From: Chitinophaga fulva
GTDB taxonomy: Bacteria > Bacteroidota > Bacteroidia > Chitinophagales > Chitinophagaceae
Assembly (NCBI RefSeq): GCF_012927205.1
Contig: NZ_JABBGC010000002.1
Span: 434,001-498,000, forward strand
Direction of reading: 5' to 3'
DNA length: 64,000 nt
Part shown: positions 43,301 to 51,884 of the stretch, in pieces
Numbering within the stretch: the stretch's first letter is position 1
How the letters are laid out: every line of letters begins with the position of its first letter
The notes under the pieces: generated by a model
What the model saw: only the letters and a program-made list of their open reading frames with translations
Databases searched by the model: none
What the model was told of the DNA's origin: nothing
Position numbers and translations under genes: made by a program

Positions 43301-44418
43301 CAGAGGTTGCCCTGTTTATCTTCTACAAAACGGTTCACGTCATCATAGGGAAGGCTTTTGGGATCTGACTCCTGGTGATGATAGTGCGGGAACCGCAGGA
43401 TATTGCTGTTGAGGTAATTCACACCCTGTTTGTAGGTGCCGGCCCACAGGATGCCCCTATCATCTTTATACAATGCATTGATGCTGTTTTGGCTCAGGCT
43501 CTGAGGGTTTTTGGGATCGTTGAGCAGGCAACTGGTACGAAACCCCTTCTTTTTATCGATGAGCGTGATGCCGCCATGGTCAGTTGCTATCCATATGATG
43601 CCGTTGTTGTCCTGTACGATCTGGCTGACGAGGTTGGACTGCAGCCTGGACGGGGCGGAGCTTTCGTTGAATAGCCTGACGGAATTTTCCTGCGGATGAA
43701 AAAGGGAGGCGCCGTAGGCAAAGCTCCACAGCCATACATCGCCGTCGCTGTCAATGAAAAGGCTGGTAGGGTGGTGGCCCTGGGTCTGCTGTTGAAGCGC
43801 TGTGCTGGTGAAAATGGTCTTACCGGAGGAAATGTCATATTCCTGTAAGACACCGTTCTGATGAAGGGCCCATAATTTGCCGGCAGCAGCCTCACGTATG
43901 GCGATGATCTTGTTAGCCGGGTTGATTGTAATTTTTTTCGCCTGTTTGTTGGCATAGAGAAACAAGCTGCCATTCTCATACAGGAACCAATATCTCCCGT
44001 TATATCCTTTGGTGATGTTGTATATGGTGCCGTCGGGCAGACCAAGTGATTTCAGATAGTCGTTATAGTTAGCCCTGAAACATTCGGTATAGGTATCATA
44101 AATACATGGACCACCTTTCGTGGCCACCCAGATCTTTTCATCCGGAAGCTCATACAGGGAAAGTACATAGTTATCGGCCAGCGAGGTACTGTCGTTCTGC
44201 CGGTTGCGGAGCACCTTGCAGGTGTGGCCATCGTAACGGTTAAGCCCCGATACCGTACCAAACCAGAGATAACCTTCCGTGTCTTTGAGGATTGCTGTCA
44301 CCTGGTTATGCGATAAGCCGGAATAGATATCCAGCTTTGAAAAATTGGAGGGAGCTACCTGTGCAAAAACCTGAAGAGGTGATGCCAGCACTGCCAGGAA
44401 AAGGAAAATGCGCATCAT
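40330..44418 (-). CDS. Hybrid two-component system regulator (HTCS)
   Basis: A 1362-residue one-protein signalling system. After a signal peptide come two seven-bladed propellers of Reg_prop repeats (about 25-590, repeated LWIGTxxGGL) and a Y_Y_Y domain, which sense a periplasmic sugar. A single membrane helix (near 800) is followed by HisKA with His856 in NVSHELRTPL and HATPase, then a receiver with Asp1158 in DLVISDIMMP and an AraC HTH (about 1260-1355). It is convergent with the GH31-susCD operon and very likely switches it on when its oligosaccharide is present. Confidence 0.95.
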   Translation of the reverse strand: MMRIFLFLAVLASPLQVFAQVAPSNFSKLDIYSGLSHNQVTAILKDTEGYLWFGTVSGLNRYDGHTCKVLRNRQNDSTSLADNYVLSLYELPDEKIWVATKGGPCIYDTYTECFRANYNDYLKSLGLPDGTIYNITKGYNGRYWFLYENGSLFLYANKQAKKITINPANKIIAIREAAAGKLWALHQNGVLQEYDISSGKTIFTSTALQQQTQGHHPTSLFIDSDGDVWLWSFAYGASLFHPQENSVRLFNESSAPSRLQSNLVSQIVQDNNGIIWIATDHGGITLIDKKKGFRTSCLLNDPKNPQSLSQNSINALYKDDRGILWAGTYKQGVNYLNSNILRFPHYHHQESDPKSLPYDDVNRFVEDKQGNLWIGTNGGGLIYFDRKNNIFRQYQHDPNNPNSISNNVIVSLWLDQQNILWIGTYFGGLNSFDGKKFTRYRHNDQDASSLADDKVWEIFEDKDQHLWIGTWGSGLDLFDLNTGRFQHFYREKSGNQAPNYISALMNDRKGHLWTGTTNGVMVFSRDQKLVATYRHTAGRKSLSSNNVICFLEDSKGRIWVGTHEGLNLLNEHTGDFELFTMADGLPDNIILNILEDDNQRLWISTPSGLCSAMPHLKGNCVVLSIAGYDESNNLQNREFNENAALKTTTGELIFGGPSGFNIINTGQTQKTAVHSKLVFTGLQILNTNIKPGETVNGRVVLAQSLSKLKSINLEYRENVFSIEFASLDYGHKAHYRYAYTLEGFNTDWLYADGDQRKATYTNLDPGNYTFKVKALNSDGSWSEPISLEIHVEPPFWRTPLAFVIYLLSAAGLLLLARRITLDRIHMRYEVKQQRRETERAQAIEQVKTKFFTNVSHELRTPLSLIISPLDTIIKNTHDEAQQKQLGLVLRNAQRLLNLVNQLLDFRKMEVQAIRLHLAMGDIVQFIRDISHSFTDIAEKKQITFHFSAAIDHLEIYFDKDKIEKILFNLLSNAFKYTPDNGAVTLRLSCEQPSGDDDDATLVIAIQDTGIGIPDNQQQKIFERFFQTDVPADMANQGTGIGLAITKEFVKLHHGVITVKSAPGNGTCFTVRIPAKKIYDPAMRSTTPLVTEEDASQMLSEETRKNGKMKTILVVEDNEDLRFYLKDNLRVQYHVEEATNGKEGWEKVKQCNPDLVISDIMMPLSDGIDLVRNIRTETETAHVPVILLTAVGDEGRQLQAFSAGANDYITKPFTFEILDSRIKNLLAQQKLLQKRFQKQIEVNPAEITVTSVDETFLQNALDIIEKQMDNPDFSVEDFSTTMHMNRVTLYRKILALTGKSPLEFIRSIRLKRAAQLLEKSGMTVAEIAYKVGFNNPKQFSKFFKEEFKVLPSQYAMRKKEADS

Positions 44419-44616
44419 ACTAAAAATACTATCCCGGCCTCAATGGGGGCCTTGTGCCGTAAGTTAATTATAATTGTAGTAGTGACAAATAAATATTTTT
44501 CGGGAAAAGCACTCCCGGAGGGGCGCTGTCTGTAGGAAGGTCCGGTCGATTTAAACCAACGAATGCTGTAGTTCAAAATTTTCCCGATTCGATTGACCTA
44601 TATGCACTATCTATTA

Positions 44617-44624
44617 TAGTTTTG
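44617..44624 (+). promoter_or_regulatory. -7 box of the TonB receptor at 44671
   Basis: TAGTTTTG fits TAnnTTTG. ATTG at 44592-44595 is a weak -33 box 21 bases upstream. The expected transcript starts about 40 bases before the gene. Confidence 0.5.
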
Positions 44625-44670
44625 CATCCCGCACAACCACACACCTAATATCTATAACATACAATTTATC

Positions 44671-46731
44671 ATGAAAAAAACGAGGGCCGCCAGCATTTTC
44701 TCTCTGTCACTGCTGGTTACAGCTTTAAACGCCAGCGCACAAAATGAACCTAAGGGAAATCGAAAAGATAATCGTGACAGCCTTTGGAGCATATCTCTGG
44801 AAGACGTAACAGTCACATCGAACGGGCTAAACAGCAAAATCAAAAATCTGTCGAGCACTGTAAATATCGTCAATAGCAAACAAATAAAAGATCTCGGTAT
44901 CCAGTCGGTGGGAGATGCCATAAGGCTGATCCCAGGGGCTAACTATCAGGATGAAGACGGGCGTGGACTAAAACCCGGAATAGGCTTACGGGGGCTTGAC
45001 CCTTCCCGGAATGGGTATGTAGTGGTACTTGTAGACGGTAAAATTCCATTAGGGCAAAGTTATGGTCAGCTGGGGGCTTATTACATGCTGCCTATCGCCT
45101 CTATAGAAAGGATTGAGGTGATTAAAGGGGCCTCTCCCGTGTTATATGGAGCGGGCTCAATTGGCGGTGTGATTAACCTTATCACCAAAAAGGGATATGG
45201 CAAACCCAATGTGGAAGGTAGCGTCGAGGCGGGAAGCTATGGTTATCTCAACGCCTCTGCTTCGGCTTTTGGCGATAATGGCAAGTTTAACTACTACATA
45301 AATTACAATCGCCGGCAAGGAGATGGTTTCAGATCAACCAGATCGGCGTTTGGTACGAATGATGTTACTTTCCGTATTGGCACAAAGTTGGACAACAAGG
45401 ACGAATTTACTTTTTCCGGTAATGTTTATACAGAAGACGCCGAAACGCCAGGAGGCCTATCAGAGCAGCAATATAAGGACAATTACAAACAGAGCGTAAA
45501 TCCTTTTGATCAGTTTTATGCGAATCGTTATTCTGCCTCTGCTGTATACAAAAAAAGCATTGATTCCCTCAATACCATCTCCCTGTCAGTTTTCGCCAAC
45601 TACTTCAAACGCAACTGGTGGTATGATACCAACAGGGATAAGAAGTCCATCCTGGGAGATTTGAGAGATATCTTCACCGGGGGTACCGTGCTTGAATATA
45701 ACCGTAATAACAAACTGTTTAACCTGAAAAATTCTCTGATCGTTGGCGTGAAATATCTTGGAGATCAGACCAACAGTATAAAGGTGTTAGGTGCTGACCC
45801 TCTACAACACGTTGGGAAAACAACTTATTCAGTGACCATTCCCACCAATGTTTTCGAAGGATACATCCAGGATGAGATTCATTTTTCCGATAAGTTCAGT
45901 TTCACACCCGGATTGCGTTATACAGCCATCAACTACGGCCAGAACAACTACATGACCGCTCAAAAACTCTCTACTAAAACGGATGTTCTGATTTACTCAT
46001 TTGGATTTTTATATAAACCTATTGAGCGGTTCAGAGTATATTCCACCGTTTCAAAGGGATACAATCCGCCGGTGTTGTATGCTGCGCTTGATCCTGGAAC
46101 AGTCGCTAATGGAAACAACCTCGGTGCGGAAACGTCCACTAATTATGAGGTAGGCATTCGTACAACCCCGGTCAATTGGATGGATATTAGTATGAGTGGT
46201 TATGTGCTTGATTTCGATCACAAACTGATAGAGGAGAGCGGCAGGTTTACCAATGCAGGTAAGGCTTTACATCAGGGGCTGGAATTGGAACTTAATGTAT
46301 TTCCTTTAAAAGGATTACGGGTGTATGTAACAGGGGCATTGCAGAAAGCAACTTTTAATGAAGGGCCGAATAAAGGTAATTTGCTCCCATATGCTCCTAA
46401 ACAGCTGTTCACTGCAGGGATGCAATATGAGCGTTCTATTGGCATTGGGACAATGGGCGTAAACATTTATAATACATTTACCGGCAGGCAGTATAACGAC
46501 GCCCTTAATACGGAACAACCTTCGCCGGATGGGTCCAATGGGGCTATTCCTTCCTACAATCTGCTGAACCTGGCCGTGAACTATAAATGGAGCCACTGGG
46601 GAGTCAGTGCCACGGTTAATAATATGCTGAACGAAAAGTATTTTACACACCGGTATGACTTCTGGGGAGGCAAATTTCCCGGAGCCCCTACAACAGTTAA
46701 CATTGGATTGAACTACAGATTGCATCCGTAG
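44671..46731 (+). CDS. TonB-dependent receptor, FecA-like
   Basis: A 686-residue TonB-dependent receptor without the SusC N-terminal domain. It has a signal peptide (ending ASAQ), a plug (LSSTVNIVNSKQIKDLG, GIGLRGLDPSRNGYVVVLVDG, VIKGASPVLYGAGSIGGVINL) and a barrel with RRQGDGFRSTR, ending GLNYRLHP. It is like ferric citrate and siderophore receptors, so iron chelate import is the likely role; the ligand is not known. It is convergent with a second receptor. Confidence 0.9.
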   Translation: MKKTRAASIFSLSLLVTALNASAQNEPKGNRKDNRDSLWSISLEDVTVTSNGLNSKIKNLSSTVNIVNSKQIKDLGIQSVGDAIRLIPGANYQDEDGRGLKPGIGLRGLDPSRNGYVVVLVDGKIPLGQSYGQLGAYYMLPIASIERIEVIKGASPVLYGAGSIGGVINLITKKGYGKPNVEGSVEAGSYGYLNASASAFGDNGKFNYYINYNRRQGDGFRSTRSAFGTNDVTFRIGTKLDNKDEFTFSGNVYTEDAETPGGLSEQQYKDNYKQSVNPFDQFYANRYSASAVYKKSIDSLNTISLSVFANYFKRNWWYDTNRDKKSILGDLRDIFTGGTVLEYNRNNKLFNLKNSLIVGVKYLGDQTNSIKVLGADPLQHVGKTTYSVTIPTNVFEGYIQDEIHFSDKFSFTPGLRYTAINYGQNNYMTAQKLSTKTDVLIYSFGFLYKPIERFRVYSTVSKGYNPPVLYAALDPGTVANGNNLGAETSTNYEVGIRTTPVNWMDISMSGYVLDFDHKLIEESGRFTNAGKALHQGLELELNVFPLKGLRVYVTGALQKATFNEGPNKGNLLPYAPKQLFTAGMQYERSIGIGTMGVNIYNTFTGRQYNDALNTEQPSPDGSNGAIPSYNLLNLAVNYKWSHWGVSATVNNMLNEKYFTHRYDFWGGKFPGAPTTVNIGLNYRLHP

Positions 46732-46767
46732 ATAATACCGATAATTGCAGCTGATGCTGCTGTAAAA

Positions 46768-46804
46768 AAAAGGGAACCAGCCACTATGGCTGGTTCCCTT
46801 TTTT
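46768..46804. terminator. Bidirectional terminator between two receptors
   Basis: A 16-base stem (AAAAGGGAACCAGCCA with TGGCTGGTTCCCTTTT) with a tiny loop and A/T runs on both sides. Confidence 0.92.
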
Positions 46805-46875
46805 AGTTGTGTTGTTAGGTATGATTTACGGTAGCAGGCTGCCTGACAAGACAGTGTAAATACAGGCGGGGAATA

Positions 46876-48930
46876 TTACAAATTGACCACTATGCCCAGG
46901 TTAGCGACCGTTCCGGTGGCCTTTACATAATAGCGTCCTTCTGTTGTAGCACCACGTACTTCTGAATGCGTGGGGTAATAATTAGCATTAAAGAGGTTAT
47001 TAATAGCAAATGTGAATGTTACATGCCTGAGTTTATAGGAAGTGTACATATCAAACAGGGTGTATCCGGATATTGGGTATTTTCCATAGTTCCACACTTC
47101 TTTCGGGAACACATTGCGGCCACCGATGTTAGTCATTTGAACAGAGAAATCCCATTGGCGGGTAAATTTGAAGTTGACATTCCCACCCACTTTTATTGGC
47201 GAGATAATCGAATTGTCCATTTTCCCATCGTAAGAACCATCGTTCTTGGTATCCTCTTTTCCATCCATATAGCTCAATATACTGCCCACGCTTAACCAGT
47301 CAGTAGCTTTGAATCCCAGTACAGCCTCCACTCCGTATATGCGTTGTGGTAATTGGGTCAGGTCGAAGTTACCCGGGGTGATCTCTTTAAATGTTGTTCC
47401 TTTTTTACTGGTGTTATAATAACCGGTCACCTCATAACGGAACCGTTGAACATCGCCATTTACGCCCAGTTCAAAATTATTTACCTTCACCGGGGCAAGA
47501 TTTATGGCATTCAATGAAACACCGTTTCTCAATACCAACCCAACATCCCCGATGGAAAAACCCTGTGAGAAGCTGGCAAATGGCTGAATGTAGGAGCATT
47601 TATTATATCGCAGACCAGCATTAAATACTAACGCATCATAGGTGTTGGTAGCTCCGGGGACAAGCTGATTCCCTTTAGTAAAGTCACTCACTTTAAATAG
47701 CAGGTTCTCATATCGTACGCCGGCTTTGAGTATCCAGTTTTGGGCCAGCACGAACTTGGATTGCAGGTAAGGAGCAATACTGTTCATGTTCATATCCGGG
47801 GTCACTAGTTTATCCGCCATATCCTTCTGTACGGTATGGTCTTTCAGGAAATCTATGCCATAGATCAATTGCAGGTGGTTATTACCTGGCAATATAACGG
47901 GGGTAGACATATTGAAACGGGCTCCCCAGTGGTCGGAGTATATTTGATTATAGGCTTCAAAAACTGAATTAATATCATTGAAATACGCTACTACATTGGC
48001 TTCGGTCTTACCAAAAGTACCGGTGTATTTTACGTTTATCGTCTTATTGTATGGGGTGCCTCCCAGGATATTGGTATCACCCCTGACGCCGATTGCAGGA
48101 GAAATACCAAAGTTCCCTTTCGTACCAATGTATTTACTGTCCTGGATACTATTAAAATAGTTACCCATTACCTCAATACGGTGATTAGTAGAAAAATCAT
48201 ATCCCAGTTTCACCAGGGCGTTGTACGTCCTGGTTTCTCCCAATCCATAAAAGGGGCTGACCACAACGCCGTCGGAGGATCTTACCACACCGGAGTGTGC
48301 CATCTTTCCTTGTAGAACATAATCAAAGCCGCCAGTCCGGCCTTTGAATACCTGGGAAATGTTGTAACCGTAGGTTTCGTCAGGTTTTACAAGGTTCAGG
48401 CTATTATTGAAATAGGTAGAAGAGCTGAAAGGGACATTCTTTTCCGGCCTTATGGTGATGTAGTTAATGATGCCTCCTGCGCCTCCATTGCCATACATCG
48501 AAGAGGCGCCGTTTATTACTTCAATATGGTCTATGGCGCTAACATCAATAGTTCTGAGGTCACGCCCGCCGTTCCTTAATGGAGTGGACTGCGGGATACC
48601 ATCAATAAGGACCAGGAAATTTCTGCCTCTCAATTTCCCGATAAAATTATTCTGCCCTTCTTCACTTGGGGAAATTCCCGGAACTTTCTGCATCAGGATG
48701 TAGGGTAGATTGTTGTTGATCTGTGCTTGTTTTTCTACCTCTTTCCTGGATATTAATGTTACTGACGAAGGCACTTCGTTAACGCTCTCCGCTATACGGC
48801 TGGCCGTAACAATGATACCTTTAAGCTGGCTGGTTGTATCTGTGATCCTCTTTGGCCTGGTACTATCTTGTCCGAAAGTATTGGTGGCGACAGTTAGTGA
48901 TAAAAGCAATAGAATATAGCCTGATCTCAT
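46876..48930 (-). CDS. TonB-dependent receptor
   Basis: About 684 residues from the ATG at 48930, which gives a clean signal peptide (MRSGYILLLLSLTVATNTFG); the frame is open 21 codons further. The plug has IVTASRIAESVNEVPSSVTL, LRGRNFLVLIDGIPQS and INGASSMYGNGGAGGIINYI. The barrel ends with GIVVNL. The type fits siderophore or cobalamin-like receptors; the ligand is unknown. It differs clearly from the receptor at 44671, so the two probably import different chelates. Confidence 0.9.
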   Translation of the reverse strand: MRSGYILLLLSLTVATNTFGQDSTRPKRITDTTSQLKGIIVTASRIAESVNEVPSSVTLISRKEVEKQAQINNNLPYILMQKVPGISPSEEGQNNFIGKLRGRNFLVLIDGIPQSTPLRNGGRDLRTIDVSAIDHIEVINGASSMYGNGGAGGIINYITIRPEKNVPFSSSTYFNNSLNLVKPDETYGYNISQVFKGRTGGFDYVLQGKMAHSGVVRSSDGVVVSPFYGLGETRTYNALVKLGYDFSTNHRIEVMGNYFNSIQDSKYIGTKGNFGISPAIGVRGDTNILGGTPYNKTINVKYTGTFGKTEANVVAYFNDINSVFEAYNQIYSDHWGARFNMSTPVILPGNNHLQLIYGIDFLKDHTVQKDMADKLVTPDMNMNSIAPYLQSKFVLAQNWILKAGVRYENLLFKVSDFTKGNQLVPGATNTYDALVFNAGLRYNKCSYIQPFASFSQGFSIGDVGLVLRNGVSLNAINLAPVKVNNFELGVNGDVQRFRYEVTGYYNTSKKGTTFKEITPGNFDLTQLPQRIYGVEAVLGFKATDWLSVGSILSYMDGKEDTKNDGSYDGKMDNSIISPIKVGGNVNFKFTRQWDFSVQMTNIGGRNVFPKEVWNYGKYPISGYTLFDMYTSYKLRHVTFTFAINNLFNANYYPTHSEVRGATTEGRYYVKATGTVANLGIVVNL

Positions 48931-49221
48931 AAAAAAGCGTTGTAGCTGTACTGACCTGGCAGCAAGCAGGAAATCCCAATTGCTGTAATACAAGGCAGCT
49001 TGCCTGTTCGATTATATTAAAATGGTCGCGAAATTAATAGCTACCAAAGACAAAGTTTGATCAAAAGCGGAAAAATTTATGTCAGAAGGATACTTTCTTT
49101 GAGATAACCATGGTAATACGTGTAGCTTTTCCCTTGTGAAATCGCTGCCGGGACCGGAGTTTCTTGCTGCTACAGAAATTAACCAGAATTGGCCTGTAAT
49201 TTTAGTTTAAATTCACAGACC

Positions 49222-49647
49222 ATGAAAATCTATGTATTATTGGGATGCATGATGATCAGTGCATCTGCATTTGCACAAAAGATCAGCGAGGCCAAAGTGC
49301 CTGCACCTGTTAAAACTGCTTTTTTAAAGAAATTCCCCGCTGCTACAGGGGTTAAATGGGAAATGGAGAAGGGAAACTATGAAGCGGGCTTTAAAGAGAA
49401 CAGCCAGCATACTTCGGCTGTGTTTGATGCGAAAGGCGGCTGGATGGAAACAGAGACGGCCGTTCCTGCCACAGCACTGCCCAAGGAAGCGACGCTTTAT
49501 ATAACCAGTCATTATAAAGGCTCAAGGGTAAAGGAAACCGCTAAAATTGTAAAATCGAACGGAGAGGTGAATTACGAGGCGGAAATAAACGGTAAAGATG
49601 TTATATTCGATGACAAGGGGAAATTCCTGAAAGAAGAAAAAGAATGA
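49222..49647 (+). CDS. Secreted PepSY-like domain protein
   Basis: About 141 residues from the ATG at 49222, with a signal peptide ending at AFAQ. The mature part is the Bacteroidota PepSY-like (PF11396 type) repeat: VPAPVKTAFLKKFPAATGVKWEMEKGNYEAGF and then a second, weaker copy with SNGEVNYEAEINGKDVIFD. These periplasmic proteins often sit next to signalling or transport genes; the exact function is unknown. It lies just upstream of the efflux operon. Confidence 0.8.
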   Translation: MKIYVLLGCMMISASAFAQKISEAKVPAPVKTAFLKKFPAATGVKWEMEKGNYEAGFKENSQHTSAVFDAKGGWMETETAVPATALPKEATLYITSHYKGSRVKETAKIVKSNGEVNYEAEINGKDVIFDDKGKFLKEEKE

Positions 49648-49704
49648 TCCACTAACCTCCATCTGTTACCATATCCTTCAGTAGTAGATTTTAAAAATGG
49701 TTTA

Positions 49705-50946
49705 ATGAAGCAGACGGCCATTTCTTTACTGCTTATTTTCCTTTTCATCACGGCACATGCCCAGGAGAAAGACCTGCGTTATTACCTGGAGAAAGGTAAA
49801 CAAAATAGTCCGCTACTGAAGGATTACCAGAATCAGGTAAGAGCGGCACAGATTGACAGCCTGCGCCTGCGCGCCGCTTATGGCCCTCAGGTGAACGGTG
49901 TGAGCAACAACACCTACGCCCCGCTCATTCATGGCTACGGGTACGATAATGCCATTACGAACGGAGGTCAGGTAAGCGCCCTCGTAACTGCCACCAAAGA
50001 GCTGAATGGAAAGAAGAACCTGAATAATCAACTGTATGGTATTGACTTGCAGAACCAGGGCCTTCGCAATACGGCCAGGATCTCAGAACAGGACCTGAAA
50101 AAAAGTATTGTGGCGCAGTATATCGTCGCCTATGGCGATTGGGAGCAATACCGCTTTAACAGCAACGTGCTGCAACTGCTGAAACAGGAAGAAGTGATCC
50201 TGAAAAAACTTACCCAAACCGGCACTTACCGGCAGACAGACTATCTCACTTTCCTGGTCACCCTGCAACAACAGGAGCTTTTGCTAAAACAATTGCATAC
50301 ACAGTACCAGGTTGACTTCGGACAGCTGAATTATCTTTGCGGCGTTATAGATACTGCCTTTACCTCCATAGCAGATCCCGCATTGAGTATTGACCATCTC
50401 CCTTCCCTGGAGAATACGGTCTTTTATCACCAATTTGAAATAGACAGCCTGAAACTCCGAAATACAGATGCCGCCATTAACTTGTCATACCGGCCCAGAA
50501 TAAATCTGTATACCGATGGTGGTTTTAATTCTACCTTATCCCTGGACCCCTACAAAAATTTTGGCGTCAGCGCCGGATTAAGCCTGGCTATCCCCATTTA
50601 TGATGGTAAGCAACGAAAAATGCAACATAACAAGGTGGCCATTTCTGAGGAAACGAGAAAGAATTATCAGGATTTTTTTTCCCGTCAGTATTATCAACAG
50701 ATACAACAACTTACGCAGCAGCTGGCATCTACATTGGAGCTCATTGAGCAGGCAAACAAACAAATTAATTATGCTGATGGCCTGATGCAGGCCAACAGAG
50801 CATTATTGGTACATGGTGATGCAAGAATAGCAGATTATGTGATTGCCATCAATAATTACCTGAATGCTAAAAATATCATCACGCAGAATATTGTAAATAA
50901 ATATCAGTTGATTAACCAGATTAACTACTGGAACAGCGCTAATTGA
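49705..50946 (+). CDS. TolC-family outer membrane efflux protein
   Basis: A 413-residue TolC-type protein with a signal peptide (ending AHAQ) and long alpha-helical stretches of the tunnel (SEQDLKKSIVAQYIVAYGDW, QQLTQQLASTLELIEQANKQI). It is the outer membrane channel of the export system whose adaptor and pump follow directly. Confidence 0.87.
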   Translation: MKQTAISLLLIFLFITAHAQEKDLRYYLEKGKQNSPLLKDYQNQVRAAQIDSLRLRAAYGPQVNGVSNNTYAPLIHGYGYDNAITNGGQVSALVTATKELNGKKNLNNQLYGIDLQNQGLRNTARISEQDLKKSIVAQYIVAYGDWEQYRFNSNVLQLLKQEEVILKKLTQTGTYRQTDYLTFLVTLQQQELLLKQLHTQYQVDFGQLNYLCGVIDTAFTSIADPALSIDHLPSLENTVFYHQFEIDSLKLRNTDAAINLSYRPRINLYTDGGFNSTLSLDPYKNFGVSAGLSLAIPIYDGKQRKMQHNKVAISEETRKNYQDFFSRQYYQQIQQLTQQLASTLELIEQANKQINYADGLMQANRALLVHGDARIADYVIAINNYLNAKNIITQNIVNKYQLINQINYWNSAN

Positions 50947-50954
50947 TATCAACT

Positions 50955-51884
50955 ATGAAGTTATTAAGTCTGCTTAGCACTACATGGGTCCTCCTGGCAA
51001 CTGCCTGTAGTCATACGGCTCCGGCCTCTGAAGAACAGGCAACACCGATGGGTACCCCTGTTACAGTGGCTTCTCCCGAAAGAGGCACGATGGAAGATGC
51101 TGTGGAGCTAAATGCTACGGCTGCTTTTCTGTTGAAAACAAATGTAAAAGCCGTTGCCAATGGTTTCCTGCAGACGTCCAATATAAAAATCGGGCAACAT
51201 GTAAGCCGGGGACAGGTGTTATTCTTGCTGAAAACAAAGGAAGCGGAGAATTTAGGGAATATTGTCAATAAGCTGGATTCTTCTTTCCGCTTTACGGGTA
51301 TTATTCCTGTTAAGGCTACCGGTAACGGCTATATTACGCAGTTAGCTACCCAGGCAGGCACCTATGTACAGGATGGTGAACAACTGGCGACTATTTCTGA
51401 TGATAACAGTTTCGCTTTTATTTTGAATCTGCCATACGAACTAACCTCTCTTATCCCCGCCAATCGCAGTGTTACTGTGGCTTTGCCAGATGGTCAGAAA
51501 CTGCCCGGTGTATTGGAAGCGCCATTGCCTACCGTGGATTCGATCGCACAAACACAGAATTATGTGATCAGGGTTGCCCCCGGTAAACTGATTCCGGAAA
51601 ACCTCATCGCAAAGGTGCGGCTTGTTAAATCGACGAAAGCGAATACCGTGTTTGTTCCCAGGGAGTCTGTGCTTTCCAATGAATCACAAAGCGAATACTG
51701 GATCATGAAAATGAAAGACAGTACCACCGCTGTAAAAGTGATTATTCAGAAAGGGCTGGAAACCGGTAATAGGATAGAGGTATTATCTCCTGTACTCACT
51801 ACACAGGACAAAGTACTCACCAGCGGTAACTACGGCCTTTCCGATACTGCCACTGTCACCGTTGTAAACAAGCAGCCGGTATGA
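50955..51884 (+). CDS. RND efflux periplasmic adaptor lipoprotein
   Basis: About 309 residues from the ATG at 50955; an in-frame TTG at 50943 is less likely. A lipobox (WVLLATACSH) anchors it. The lipoyl/biotinyl-like hairpin is seen in ANGFLQTSNIKIGQHVSRGQVLFLL and the beta-barrel follows. It links the RND pump to the TolC channel. The stop overlaps the pump start by 4 bases. Confidence 0.87.
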   Translation: MKLLSLLSTTWVLLATACSHTAPASEEQATPMGTPVTVASPERGTMEDAVELNATAAFLLKTNVKAVANGFLQTSNIKIGQHVSRGQVLFLLKTKEAENLGNIVNKLDSSFRFTGIIPVKATGNGYITQLATQAGTYVQDGEQLATISDDNSFAFILNLPYELTSLIPANRSVTVALPDGQKLPGVLEAPLPTVDSIAQTQNYVIRVAPGKLIPENLIAKVRLVKSTKANTVFVPRESVLSNESQSEYWIMKMKDSTTAVKVIIQKGLETGNRIEVLSPVLTTQDKVLTSGNYGLSDTATVTVVNKQPV

